The notes below the pieces were generated by a model, which was not told the DNA's origin, did not search any database, and saw only the letters and a program-made list of their open reading frames with translations. Positions 1-6,839 of a DNA stretch of 11,280 nt are shown here, in pieces. How positions within the stretch are numbered: the stretch's first letter is position 1; each line of letters begins with the position of its first letter. Both the position numbers and the translations under genes were made by a program. Origin of the DNA: Paludibacter sp. (GTDB lineage: Bacteria > Bacteroidota > Bacteroidia > Bacteroidales > Paludibacteraceae); the NCBI GenBank assembly GCA_018054805.1, contig JAGPIU010000014.1, forward strand, positions 1-11,280, read 5' to 3'.

Positions 1-25
1 AATATGTCGAAGGATATTTAAACAA

Positions 26-58
26 ACACAGAAATCACTCCTTATGTGATTCCTGTGT
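26..58. terminator. Terminator-like hairpin left of nrfA
   Basis: Inverted repeat with arms ACACAG-a-AATCAC and GTGATT-c-CTGTGT: two 6-bp stems separated by one A/C mismatch, with a 7-base loop. On the plus strand it is followed by AAAATTTATTTTTT, on the minus strand by TTTGTTTAAA, so it could stop transcription from both sides. It lies about 100 bases past the nrfA stop. One plus-strand frame has a stop at 19-21, just before the stem, so a convergent gene may end there, but six codons are too few to support a gene call. Confidence 0.5.
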
Positions 59-127
59 CTTAAAATTTATTTTTTGAACAGAAATTCCTAAAAATTAAAC
101 TTACTCAAACCTTTCTAACAGTTTAGA

Positions 128-155
128 ACTCCTCCTTGAGGGGGTTGGGGGGCTG
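128..155. repeat. G-rich intergenic hairpin element, REP-like
   Basis: Just past the nrfA stop is a strongly strand-biased stretch: a CTCCTC/GAGGGG stem (129-143, 3-base loop) followed by TT and a run of six G. It contrasts sharply with the AT-rich surroundings. Similar intergenic elements made of a C-run, AA, a C-run and a small hairpin are, from memory, common in Bacteroidota genomes. Only one copy is present here, so repetition cannot be shown from this window. It could also help end nrfA transcription. Confidence 0.35.
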
Positions 156-157
156 TA

Positions 158-1666
158 TTAAATCTTTTGAGTAGTGAGGCGGCCTTTTTGTTCCGCTTTT
201 TTAATCCACTCAGGAATGACTGTGTTTTTGAATTTTTCTTTCTTTTCTTTCAATGTTTTCATATCCAGACCAATGTATTCCTGTGCTTTGTCTTTGGTCG
301 AAATGTCCGGCATTTTCAGGTCTTTCGGATTTACATTGAGTGCGAAAAGTACATTTTGTAATGCCAAATGAGCCTGCAAAGTGCGGTCGAGGCTATGAGC
401 CAAAATACGTTGCGACTCTACCGGAGCATGGAAAGTAGCACCATGGCTGGCCACTACAAAATCCCAGCGCCACTGAGCCTGACGAAGCAATTCGAGCGCC
501 GGTTTCATTTGGTTTTCGGTAGCACCATTGTCCCAAGCATATTTTGCAAATACGTGTGCTTTGGCTAATTCCACTTCAATGCGGTCGCGGATTTCGAGCG
601 CTTTGTCCTGATAATCCTCCACATAACGACGCAGGTTCTCTTCTGAATCGCGGTGGCAGGTTTGGCAGGTGTTGTTGATGTTTTTCAACGGACTCATAAT
701 CTGGTGGTCGCTGTATTTGATACCGCCATCCACTTTGTAAGGCATATGGCAATCGGCACACGACAAACCACGTTGTGCGTGAGGTCCGAGATTGAAAATT
801 TCAAAATCCGGATGTTGTGCTTTCAGCATAGGCGCACGGCTGAGTTTATGTACCCAGTCCACATGTTGCACTTCATCGTAGTATTTTTCAATATCTTCTA
901 CTGTCATCCCTTTATCCCAGGGGAACGTCAGATATTTGCCATCGCCTTTGAAATAATATTCCACATGGCATTGGGCGCAAGCCAGCGAACGCATTTCCTG
1001 TGCTGTTGCATTTTTAATGTCTTTTCCCTGACGTTCGAAGGCTTCAATAAGTCCGGGGCGCGAAATATTTAGCTGCATGGTGTTGTGGTCGTGACAATCT
1101 GCACAACCAATGGGGTTTACAATTTCTTCGCCCAGTGTCGACCATTTTCCCTTGTAAAATTCGGCAATACCCATTTCGTGCATCATGCGTGGCACATCCG
1201 GACTTTTACAGGTCCAGCAGGTGGCAGGTTGCATATTGTCTTCGGGTTTTTCGGGCGAGCCAGTACGCAAAGTGTTACGCACATCGGTTATGGCATGACT
1301 GTGTCCGCGTGGCGCTTCGTAGTCCATGGCAAATGCGTAACCGGCCCAAAGTACTACCATTTCGGGACGATCTTCGAGCACATCCTGGCGTGTGTTGCCT
1401 AAATGTTTGCTTTTAAAGTCCATGTCGGTAGTTTTTTTCCATGTTTCGTATTCGCGCGGATAATTCACGCCCCACACATCGCTGCGCGATTCGAAAGCTT
1501 CAATTTCTACTTTGCGGTTGTTGAATAAAGTGGCAATTTCGGCACGGCGTTCGGTGATGGAAGCTGCCAACAAGCCAATCAGAAATACAACCACCATAAT
1601 TGATAAAAAAAGTATCCAACCCCAAACGGGTTTACGACGGATAAAATCGGATAAGCGCTGTAACAT
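158..1666 (-). CDS. nrfA: Pentaheme cytochrome c nitrite reductase (ammonia-forming), NrfA
   Basis: Catalytic subunit of ammonia-forming nitrite reductase (nitrite + 6 e- + 8 H+ to ammonium and water), acting on the outer face of the cytoplasmic membrane. The 502-residue product has the NrfA-specific lysine-ligated CWTCK motif of the catalytic heme at 150-154 and four CxxCH motifs at 188, 230, 303 and 334. By comparison with the E. coli and Wolinella enzymes, the active site is complete: Arg130 in TDVRxTLRTG, Tyr237 in CHVEYYF and His285 in KAQHP. The calcium-site residues Glu236, Lys282 and Gln284 are also present, as are distal heme histidines in ASHGxxxHAP (408-414). Residues 14-35 form one hydrophobic helix, either a signal peptide or, more likely, an uncleaved anchor. 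The gene lies 62 bases downstream of nrfH and is probably cotranscribed. No Shine-Dalgarno sequence is evident. Confidence 0.97.
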   Translation of the reverse strand: MLQRLSDFIRRKPVWGWILFLSIMVVVFLIGLLAASITERRAEIATLFNNRKVEIEAFESRSDVWGVNYPREYETWKKTTDMDFKSKHLGNTRQDVLEDRPEMVVLWAGYAFAMDYEAPRGHSHAITDVRNTLRTGSPEKPEDNMQPATCWTCKSPDVPRMMHEMGIAEFYKGKWSTLGEEIVNPIGCADCHDHNTMQLNISRPGLIEAFERQGKDIKNATAQEMRSLACAQCHVEYYFKGDGKYLTFPWDKGMTVEDIEKYYDEVQHVDWVHKLSRAPMLKAQHPDFEIFNLGPHAQRGLSCADCHMPYKVDGGIKYSDHQIMSPLKNINNTCQTCHRDSEENLRRYVEDYQDKALEIRDRIEVELAKAHVFAKYAWDNGATENQMKPALELLRQAQWRWDFVVASHGATFHAPVESQRILAHSLDRTLQAHLALQNVLFALNVNPKDLKMPDISTKDKAQEYIGLDMKTLKEKKEKFKNTVIPEWIKKAEQKGRLTTQKI

Positions 1667-1728
1667 AATATTCAGGATTTAATGGTTTTCTATTGAGGAA
1701 AAAATTTCTGAAATATGAATTTATTTAT

Positions 1729-2334
1729 TTATTCTTTTGGTTTTGCCATTGCTTTCTTCAACCATTCGGGAATGGGCGACTCGGGCAGTGGTGTAACTAT
1801 GGCATTGGGAGTGGACGCAATGCTGCTTTCCTTGCCGTGCGCTATAGACGTATGGCAATCCCAGCAGGCTTTTCCTTTGCCTTCGCGGGCGTCGTTGAAG
1901 CTGATCATGCCGGTTTTTACAAATTCATTGTTGAGTTGCGTATGGCAGCGTATGCAATTGTCCATCACTACATTGGAGCTGGCATTGCGGGCACGGATGG
2001 CTAATGGTTCGGTGCGCATGGTGAAAACTGCTGAATGCAGTAATCCATCCATTGCTTTGAAATAATATTTACTGATAACGCTGTTTTGAGGTACGTGACA
2101 ATCGTTGCAATTGGTCCATTTTGAATGTGAATTATGGAACCAGGTTTGGTAGTATGGCGTCATAATGTGGCAATTGACGCAGGCTGCGGGGTCGTCCGAC
2201 AGATACATGTGGGCTTTCGACATATAAATTGTATATGTGCCCAGTCCGGCAATAATTCCTCCGAAAACGATGATGGGGAGAATTAAGTTTGTCGGTATGT
2301 GAAGCAATCTTTTCAGAAATCCCATACAAATCAT
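1729..2334 (-). CDS. nrfH: Tetraheme cytochrome c quinol dehydrogenase, NrfH
   Basis: Membrane-anchored NapC/NirT-family cytochrome that oxidises menaquinol and passes electrons to NrfA. The 201-residue product has one N-terminal transmembrane helix (about residues 14-36) and four CxxCH motifs at 52, 76, 127 and 157. The first is followed by Ile-Met (CVNCHIM), matching the NrfH pattern in which the methionine ligates heme 1. The tail after residue 165 is proline-rich and ends WLKKAMAKPKE, the usual NrfH-like end. Two starts are possible: ATG at 2334 or ATG at 2325 (MGFLKRLL), three codons in. The second resembles family N-termini as well as the first does. It is the first gene of the nrfHA unit, with a promoter and dyad about 70-100 bases upstream. 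Confidence 0.95.
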   Translation of the reverse strand: MICMGFLKRLLHIPTNLILPIIVFGGIIAGLGTYTIYMSKAHMYLSDDPAACVNCHIMTPYYQTWFHNSHSKWTNCNDCHVPQNSVISKYYFKAMDGLLHSAVFTMRTEPLAIRARNASSNVVMDNCIRCHTQLNNEFVKTGMISFNDAREGKGKACWDCHTSIAHGKESSIASTPNAIVTPLPESPIPEWLKKAMAKPKE

Positions 2335-2405
2335 GATTTAAGGTGATAAACTATTACTTCAGAAATTTGATAACAAATAATTCTGTAGTCATTTCATTTT
2401 CCTGA

Positions 2406-2435
2406 CAAATATAAAGAATAAAATCTTTATTTAAA
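2406..2435 (-). promoter_or_regulatory. Predicted nrfHA promoter (Bacteroidota type)
   Basis: On the minus strand TATATTTG (2413-2406) matches the Bacteroidota -7 consensus TAnnTTTG exactly. Nineteen bases upstream lies TTT (2435-2433), a near match to the -33 TTG. The predicted transcript would begin near 2400, giving a leader of about 65 bases before nrfH. Confidence 0.55.
2411..2430. promoter_or_regulatory. Candidate operator in the nrfH promoter
   Basis: Perfect inverted repeat ATAAAGA-N6-TCTTTAT (20 bp) that fills the spacer between the -33 and -7 boxes and overlaps the -7 box. A bound dimer here would block RNA polymerase, so repression is the simplest reading. The Rrf2 protein encoded next door is the obvious candidate ligand, but the site does not match the NsrR operator known from E. 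coli, and the region is AT-rich enough that chance is possible. Confidence 0.4.
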
Positions 2436-2638
2436 GTCCTTTGGTTTGCTTTATATTTATTAATGATTGTATTTTTGTTAATTCTAAATAATAAGTGTTG
2501 TAAGTGCTTTGTAGTCTGTTGTTTATGTGAATTTGTATTTGTTTGTAATTGAGAAAAATATATCATGTTCTTTAGGTGTTTTATGTGTTCAATTGTATTT
2601 TTTTTGGCTGTGAATGTGTTTTTTTCAAAACTTTCATA

Positions 2639-2646
2639 TACATTTG
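2639..2646 (+). promoter_or_regulatory. Predicted -7 box of the Rrf2 regulator
   Basis: TACATTTG matches TAnnTTTG exactly. It lies 28 bases before the chosen ATG at 2675, which gives a leader of roughly 20 bases. No good -33 TTG is found at 17-23 bases upstream. The region there is a T-run with a weak GTTTT-N4-AAAAC dyad (2618-2631). Confidence 0.4.
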
Positions 2647-2674
2647 CAACGAAATAATACCTCCTTGTAGTAAA

Positions 2675-3088
2675 ATGAAGCTAACGAATACATCCGAATA
2701 TGCATTGAGAATTCTGACTTTTATGGCCAGAAATCCGGAGGGATTGTTTTCGGCTAAGTCTCTGGTGGAAAAACTCAATATTTCAGACAAATACCTTCGC
2801 AGACTAATGACTGATCTTGCAAAAGCCGGATTTATTTATAGTATTCAGGGGCGTGATGGTGGATATAGGTTTGCCAAAATGCCAAACGATATTTTCCTTT
2901 CCGAAGTGATTGATGCAGTAGAAGGTATGAAGAAATACACAGGTTGTGTGCTCGGATTTGAAAAATGCAGCGACGAAAACCCATGTGCAATGCATAATTC
3001 GTGGGTAAGTGTAAGAGCCGAATTTGTGAAAATGTTCACTACGAAAACCATTAGTGACTTGGATATCAATGATGTCAGTAAGTTCTGA
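2675..3088 (+). CDS. Rrf2-family Fe-S-type transcriptional regulator (NsrR-like)
   Basis: 137-residue winged-helix regulator. Family features: N-terminal MKLTNTSEYALRIL, helix-turn-helix near 25-50 (SAKSLVEKLNISDKYLRRLM), and the wing sequence QGRDGGYRFA (58-67). Three cysteines at 91, 98 and 104 (C-X6-C-X5-C) sit where NsrR and IscR bind their Fe-S cluster, with PCAMH after the third as is usual in Rrf2 proteins. The open frame extends upstream to 2576, but those 33 residues are hydrophobic and cysteine-rich, absent from the family, and overlap the -7 box, so the start is set at 2675. Position between nrfHA and a nitric oxide reductase suggests a nitric oxide sensor repressing both sides. 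That is inference: the cysteine spacing alone does not separate NsrR from other Rrf2 types. Confidence 0.88.
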   Translation: MKLTNTSEYALRILTFMARNPEGLFSAKSLVEKLNISDKYLRRLMTDLAKAGFIYSIQGRDGGYRFAKMPNDIFLSEVIDAVEGMKKYTGCVLGFEKCSDENPCAMHNSWVSVRAEFVKMFTTKTISDLDINDVSKF

Positions 3089-3107
3089 TATTTTTTTATC
3101 ACAAAAC

Positions 3108-3123
3108 ACTACTTTGAGGTAGT
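3108..3123. promoter_or_regulatory. Dyad ACTAC-N6-GTAGT upstream of norB
   Basis: Imperfect 16-bp palindrome with perfect 5-bp arms, about 70-85 bases before the norB ATG. It could be a binding site for the adjacent Rrf2 protein or a Crp/Fnr-type activator, but it matches no consensus I know. Confidence 0.25.
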
Positions 3124-3141
3124 ATATAGTTCTTTTAACAA

Positions 3142-3160
3142 AATACCTTTTAGAAGTATT
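3142..3160. promoter_or_regulatory. Dyad AATAC-N9-GTATT upstream of norB
   Basis: 19-bp near-palindrome, 31-49 bases before the norB ATG, overlapping a weak -7-like TACCTTTT (3144-3151). A second -7-like box, TAAGTTTA, follows at 3166-3173. Neither has a -33 TTG at the right distance, so a regulated, activator-dependent promoter or simple AT-rich chance are both open. Confidence 0.25.
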
Positions 3161-3191
3161 ATATATAAGTTTAATTTTTAAAATCAATTTT

Positions 3192-5414
3192 ATGAAACAG
3201 TCATTTTTAGACAAATTCATGAGCCGGAAGGGTTTGGCAACTTCGTTCTGGATCATTGCGTTAATTATGGTGTCGGCTTTGATTTATTACACCGCCAACC
3301 TGCAAAAGGAAGTGCCTCCAATTCCGCAGGAAGTGAAATCGGTAAATGGTGAAGTACTTTACACGTACGATGATGTGATTGCCGGAAAAGCTTATTTTCA
3401 GCAATTCGACCTTACCGACTGGGGCTCAATGCTCGGCATGGGCGCTTATATAGGTCCTGATTTTTCGACCGATATGTTGCATTATCGTGCTGTGTTTCTG
3501 TATGATTTTTATGGAATGGAAATATATGGGAAAAAGAATGCAGATTTGACTGAGGTGGAGCGCGGTGCTGTAAAAGAACGTGTAAAGCAGGATGTGAAAC
3601 GTCAGACACAGTTGCTCGAAGGAACTACTGTTTATACCGAAGCTTCGGCACAGGCTTATAAGTGGAATGTGGAGTATATCAAAAATCTGTTGGTAAATGG
3701 TGATCCGGAACGCGGATATCGTGGCGGTGTTATTCTGCCTGAAGAAGCTGAAAAAATTGCGGCTTTCTTCGATTGGGGACAGCTGGTTGCTTCGTCGCTT
3801 CGGCCGGGTACGGAACGCACATGGTCGAATAACTGGCCTGGCGAACCACTTATCGATCAGGATTTAAATTTTAATGCGCATAAAATTTCATTGTGGGAAT
3901 TCCTGATTTTATGGACGCTTACCATTGTGGTGATTTATCTTTCGTACGAATATCTTTTCAAAAAAGAACCGGACGATAAGCTTGAAGACCCTATTCAGAT
4001 TACAGGAATTTTCCGTTCGCAGAAAAAATTGCTGAAATATATTCCTATTGTGGCAGGATTGTTTGTGGTACAGCTCTTTATGGGTGGTTATCTGGCACAT
4101 CTTTACACCGAGCCATCCAAGGATTTTCTAATTTCTCAGGATTTGTTGCCTTTCAACGTCATTCGCTCCATGCACACGCAGATTGCAATTTTGTGGGTAG
4201 CTGTAGGTTGGCTTGTGGGCGGTTTGCTTATAGCTCCCTGGGTGGCTAACAAAGATCATAAATATCCATGGTTGGTGGATGTACTTTGGGCTTCGTTGCT
4301 TGTGGTGGCTGTAGGTAGTATGATTGGTTTGTATATGGGGGCTACAGGTCAGATGCGCGAAACATGGTTCTGGCTCGGAAACGAGGGTCGGGAACTTATC
4401 AATCTGGGGCGTGTGTGGGATATAGGATTGGTGGTTGGACTGGTATTCTGGTTCCTGCTGATTATTTCTCTTATCCGGAAATCGGCTACCAACAACCCTA
4501 TTGTCAGCACCATTATTTGGTCAGCTTTTGCCATTGCCACACTTTATATGGCCGGTATGATGCCAGTGCATAAAATTATGCCGAACTATACGGTGGACGA
4601 TTATTACCGCTGGTGGGTGATTCATCTTTGGGTGGAACTTACTTTCGAATTGTTTGCTGCCGGGGTGATTGCCTTCTTCACTGTGTCGCTCGGACTGATT
4701 AGTCATAAAGTGGCTGTAAAGGTGATGTTCTTCGAATTGTTTCTGATTTCGTTGAGTGGAACGCTGGGTGTGGGTCACCATTATTTCTGGCAGGGACTTG
4801 ATGAATACTGGATTGCAATTGGCGGTATTTTCTCGGCACTCGAACCACTTCCGCTGGCTTTAATGATTATCGAAGCCATGAAAAATAAGCGCGAACGTGT
4901 GTACTCAGGCGAAAACTTCAATTTTGGAGTGCCATTTATGTGGATTGCAGGTTCGGCTGTGCTTAACTGGATTGGTGCAGGATTCTTTGGAATGATGATT
5001 AATACCCCAACCATTAGTTATTATTCGCACGGAACATATCTGATTATGCCTCACGGACACGTGGCTTTGCTGGGCGCATTTGGTTATATTTCCATCGCAT
5101 TTTTGTACATGACTTCGCGTACAAATGCATTGGCCAACAATTTGAAATGGGACGACAAGCTTAGTAAATATGGTTTCTGGATTCTGACAATCGGAGCTTT
5201 GCTTTATGCAATTCCTACTTATGTGGTAGGTATGGAGCAAACACGTGTGGCAATGGAAGATGGATATTTTGCTGCCCGCTTGCGCGAAACAGTAGAGTCG
5301 ATGAAAGGTTGGATGTGGGCGCGTACATTGCCCGATGGTATGATGATCCTGGGTGGACTGATTGTGTTCTATGATTTGTTGCAAAAAACATTTCTGGCTA
5401 AAAAGCTGAAATAA
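3192..5414 (+). CDS. norB: Quinol-dependent nitric oxide reductase (qNor, single subunit)
   Basis: Heme-copper-oxidase-superfamily enzyme reducing two NO to N2O at the cytoplasmic membrane with quinol as donor. The 740-residue length and a fused N-terminal periplasmic domain (about 40-230, with the qNor signature GxGAYIGPDFxxDxLH at 82-97) mark the one-subunit type rather than NorBC. About fourteen transmembrane helices are apparent. Ligands: His328 and His623 for low-spin heme b, His621 for heme b3, and His478, His529 and His530 for FeB. The NO-reductase glutamates are Glu482 and Glu486 in HLWVExxFE and Glu551 in FSALEPLPL. No cysteine is present, so no heme c is bound, as expected for qNor. 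norZ is an alternative symbol. The gene starts 103 bases after the regulator and is followed by a terminator-like hairpin. Confidence 0.95.
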   Translation: MKQSFLDKFMSRKGLATSFWIIALIMVSALIYYTANLQKEVPPIPQEVKSVNGEVLYTYDDVIAGKAYFQQFDLTDWGSMLGMGAYIGPDFSTDMLHYRAVFLYDFYGMEIYGKKNADLTEVERGAVKERVKQDVKRQTQLLEGTTVYTEASAQAYKWNVEYIKNLLVNGDPERGYRGGVILPEEAEKIAAFFDWGQLVASSLRPGTERTWSNNWPGEPLIDQDLNFNAHKISLWEFLILWTLTIVVIYLSYEYLFKKEPDDKLEDPIQITGIFRSQKKLLKYIPIVAGLFVVQLFMGGYLAHLYTEPSKDFLISQDLLPFNVIRSMHTQIAILWVAVGWLVGGLLIAPWVANKDHKYPWLVDVLWASLLVVAVGSMIGLYMGATGQMRETWFWLGNEGRELINLGRVWDIGLVVGLVFWFLLIISLIRKSATNNPIVSTIIWSAFAIATLYMAGMMPVHKIMPNYTVDDYYRWWVIHLWVELTFELFAAGVIAFFTVSLGLISHKVAVKVMFFELFLISLSGTLGVGHHYFWQGLDEYWIAIGGIFSALEPLPLALMIIEAMKNKRERVYSGENFNFGVPFMWIAGSAVLNWIGAGFFGMMINTPTISYYSHGTYLIMPHGHVALLGAFGYISIAFLYMTSRTNALANNLKWDDKLSKYGFWILTIGALLYAIPTYVVGMEQTRVAMEDGYFAARLRETVESMKGWMWARTLPDGMMILGGLIVFYDLLQKTFLAKKLK

Positions 5415-5428
5415 AATGATTTGGGAAT

Positions 5429-5460
5429 CCGGCAGCTATGTATTTTTGTATAGCTGTCGG
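5429..5460 (+). terminator. Hairpin terminator after norB
   Basis: A near-continuous stem begins 14 bases past the norB stop: CCGGCAGCTATGTA pairs with TGTATAGCTGTCGG, including three G-U pairs, around a loop of about 4 T. The trailing sequence TATTTCTCT is only moderately T-rich, so termination may be partial. An in-frame ATG at 5438 lies inside this stem, which argues against it as a translation start. Confidence 0.6.
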
Positions 5461-5481
5461 TATTTCTCTGCTAATAATGCT

Positions 5482-5489
5482 TATATTTG
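5482..5489 (+). promoter_or_regulatory. Predicted -7 box for the DUF438/hemerythrin gene
   Basis: TATATTTG matches TAnnTTTG exactly and predicts a transcript start near 5496, about 35 bases before the ATG at 5531. No -33 TTG is seen at the usual distance, so the promoter may be weak or activator-dependent. Confidence 0.4.
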
Positions 5490-5519
5490 TTGTAAGAAAA
5501 AGCTGGTTTTCAACAACAA
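5487..5519. promoter_or_regulatory. Dyad overlapping the -7 box before the DUF438/hemerythrin gene
   Basis: TTGTTGT-aa-GAAAA pairs with TTTTC-a-ACAACAA around AGCTGG: a 7-bp and a 5-bp stem split by a small internal loop. It begins within the -7 box and ends 11 bases before the start codon. It could be an operator at the transcript start, or an RNA hairpin if transcription reads through from norB. Confidence 0.35.
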
Positions 5520-5530
5520 AACAATATCTT

Positions 5531-6721
5531 ATGTCGGAATTTACAAATAATGCAACCTACAGAGCTCATGAACTTGCCGATTATATGCTCGGTTTGCTCG
5601 ATGGGGAAAATGGTCTGCAACTGATTGAAAAACATCAACTCAAAACAGCAAAATTTATCCCGCACGATGTGGTGAATGCTTTTGATATTTTGCTGGATAA
5701 AAATGTGTCGGTAGAGGATTTGAAATTTGTGTCGAACAAACTTTTCAATATTCTGTATCAACGACTGCTCGAATATCCTGCACTGACTCCGAAGGAGGGT
5801 TCGGTGCTCGACTTTTATATGCGCGACAATGCTGCCGGACTCGAAAAACTGAAAAGTACGCGTGAGTTAATCAAGGCTATCAATAAAAATCCCGATAAAG
5901 CGCTCAGAATACAGTTAGCTGCTGCACTTGAGGTATTCGAGAAGTTTTTTTTGCATTATACTGTAATTGAAAATGTGGTTTTTCCACTGCTCGAAACCCG
6001 TTGGGAACATCATAAATGTGTGAAAATTATGTGGTCGTTTCACGACGATATACGGCGAAATGTCCGAAAACTTATCGAAATGCTTCGTGCGGATGAAATT
6101 GATCTGAAGGAGTTTAATAATGTGAGCGGGATGGTGTTTTTTAATGTAAATACCATTATTCTGAGGGAAGAGAAGATTCTTTTTCCTATGATGCTGGAGA
6201 GTTTTCCGGAGTCTCTGTTTGACGATATGCTGCAGCAAACGCTCGAAACGGGCTTACCGTTTGCCGATATTTCGGGAGTGGAACCCAAATCCGGAAATGA
6301 GTTTTTTACTTCCGACGATAAAGTACATTTGCCCACAGGTGTGCTTACTGCCGAGCAGTTTCATCTTATTTTCTCGCATCTGCCGGTGGATATTACTTAT
6401 GTGGACGAAAATGATACGGTGCGTTTTTACTCTAATCCTCCGCATAGGATTTTTGCACGTACACCTGCTATTATTGGCCGAAAGGTGCAGTTTTGCCACC
6501 CGCCCGAAAGTGTGCATGTAGTGGAACAAATCGTCAGTTCATTTCGCAGTGGCGAAAAAAGTGTGGCTTCGTTCTGGATTCACATGGGACCGAAATTTGT
6601 ACTGATACAGTATTTTGCGGTGCGCGATGCGGAAGGAAATTACCGCGGAACGCTCGAAGTGTCACAGGAGATTTCGGAAATACAGAAACTTGAAGGCGAC
6701 AGACGTTTGCTGGATTGGTGA
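5531..6721 (+). CDS. DUF438-type protein: hemerythrin-like (HHE) domain plus PAS domain
   Basis: 396-residue cytosolic protein. Residues 1-80 resemble the DUF438 N-terminal helical region. Residues about 95-235 form a hemerythrin-like four-helix bundle with likely diiron ligands His142 and Glu147 (HYTVIENVVFP), His171 (MWSFHDDIR) and Glu213/Glu214 (REEKILFP). Residues about 270-396 form a PAS_10-type domain with RIFARTPxxIGRxV, CHPPxSV, and the closing GTLEVSQE and LEGDRRLLDW typical of the family. Hemerythrin-like proteins bind O2 or NO or help repair Fe-S clusters. The family's exact function is not established. Placement after qNor suggests NO or redox sensing. The open frame reaches back to 5438 and would add a hydrophobic segment, but that stretch contains the norB hairpin and a -7 box, and family members begin near MSEF, so 5531 is chosen. 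Confidence 0.85.
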   Translation: MSEFTNNATYRAHELADYMLGLLDGENGLQLIEKHQLKTAKFIPHDVVNAFDILLDKNVSVEDLKFVSNKLFNILYQRLLEYPALTPKEGSVLDFYMRDNAAGLEKLKSTRELIKAINKNPDKALRIQLAAALEVFEKFFLHYTVIENVVFPLLETRWEHHKCVKIMWSFHDDIRRNVRKLIEMLRADEIDLKEFNNVSGMVFFNVNTIILREEKILFPMMLESFPESLFDDMLQQTLETGLPFADISGVEPKSGNEFFTSDDKVHLPTGVLTAEQFHLIFSHLPVDITYVDENDTVRFYSNPPHRIFARTPAIIGRKVQFCHPPESVHVVEQIVSSFRSGEKSVASFWIHMGPKFVLIQYFAVRDAEGNYRGTLEVSQEISEIQKLEGDRRLLDW

Positions 6722-6728
6722 GACGTAT

Positions 6729-6764
6729 TTTCAAAGTTTCAAAGTTTCAGAGTTTCAAAGTTTC
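6729..6764. repeat. Tandem 8-bp repeat TTTCAAAG
   Basis: Four and a half head-to-tail copies of TTTCAAAG directly after a stop codon. The third copy has one change (TTTCAGAG). The gap to the next gene also holds loosely repeated GTAAAT words (6845-6872). Such short repeats occur in Bacteroidota intergenic regions. A slippage-generated array is the simplest explanation, and no function is visible. Confidence 0.8.
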
Positions 6765-6806
6765 GTGTTAACAGTAATTCAAACTTTAGGTTAGGAAATT
6801 TGAAGA

Positions 6807-6839
6807 TTTGGTTTTATAAGATTATACTCATTATCTTTT
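6807..6839 (+). promoter_or_regulatory. Predicted promoter for the amidotransferase-cupin unit
   Basis: TTTG (6807-6810) and TATCTTTT (6832-6839) are separated by 21 bases. This fits the Bacteroidota arrangement TTTG-N19±2-TAnnTTTG with one mismatch in the last base. The predicted leader is about 37 bases before the ATG at 6883. Confidence 0.4.

Larger units (their letters stand above)
2335..2674. other. Divergent control region between nrfH and the Rrf2 regulator
   Basis: 340 bases, very AT-rich, with no convincing gene. Open frames on either strand are short, of low complexity, and match nothing I recognise. The left half carries the nrfH promoter and its dyad. The right half carries the regulator's -7 box. 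The part between (about 2440-2610) is T-rich on the plus strand and shows no clear structure, but would have room for a further binding site. Confidence 0.7.

Noticed and set aside
131..155. G-quadruplex in the G-rich block past nrfA
   Set aside because: Only two long G-runs separated by TT. A stable four-tract quadruplex would need very short or split tracts, so the hairpin reading is preferred.
653..1072. 139-residue open frame on the plus strand opposite nrfA
   Set aside because: Lies wholly antisense to a gene with five intact heme motifs. The product has no recognisable domain and arises from the codon bias of the opposite strand.
2354..2566. 70-residue open frame on the minus strand in the nrfH/Rrf2 gap
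   Set aside because: Low-complexity AT-rich sequence spanning the nrfH promoter. No family resemblance and no start signal.
2804..3256. 150-residue minus-strand frame opposite the regulator and the norB start
   Set aside because: Antisense to two confidently identified genes and crosses their control region. No recognisable domain.
4905..5384. 159-residue minus-strand frame opposite the end of norB
   Set aside because: Antisense shadow. The His/Cys-rich product is what the opposite strand of this membrane protein would yield.
5438..5530. Longer N-terminus with a transmembrane-like segment for the hemerythrin-PAS protein
   Set aside because: Its ATG lies in a terminator stem, the segment contains a -7 box and a dyad, and family members are cytosolic and begin near the later ATG.
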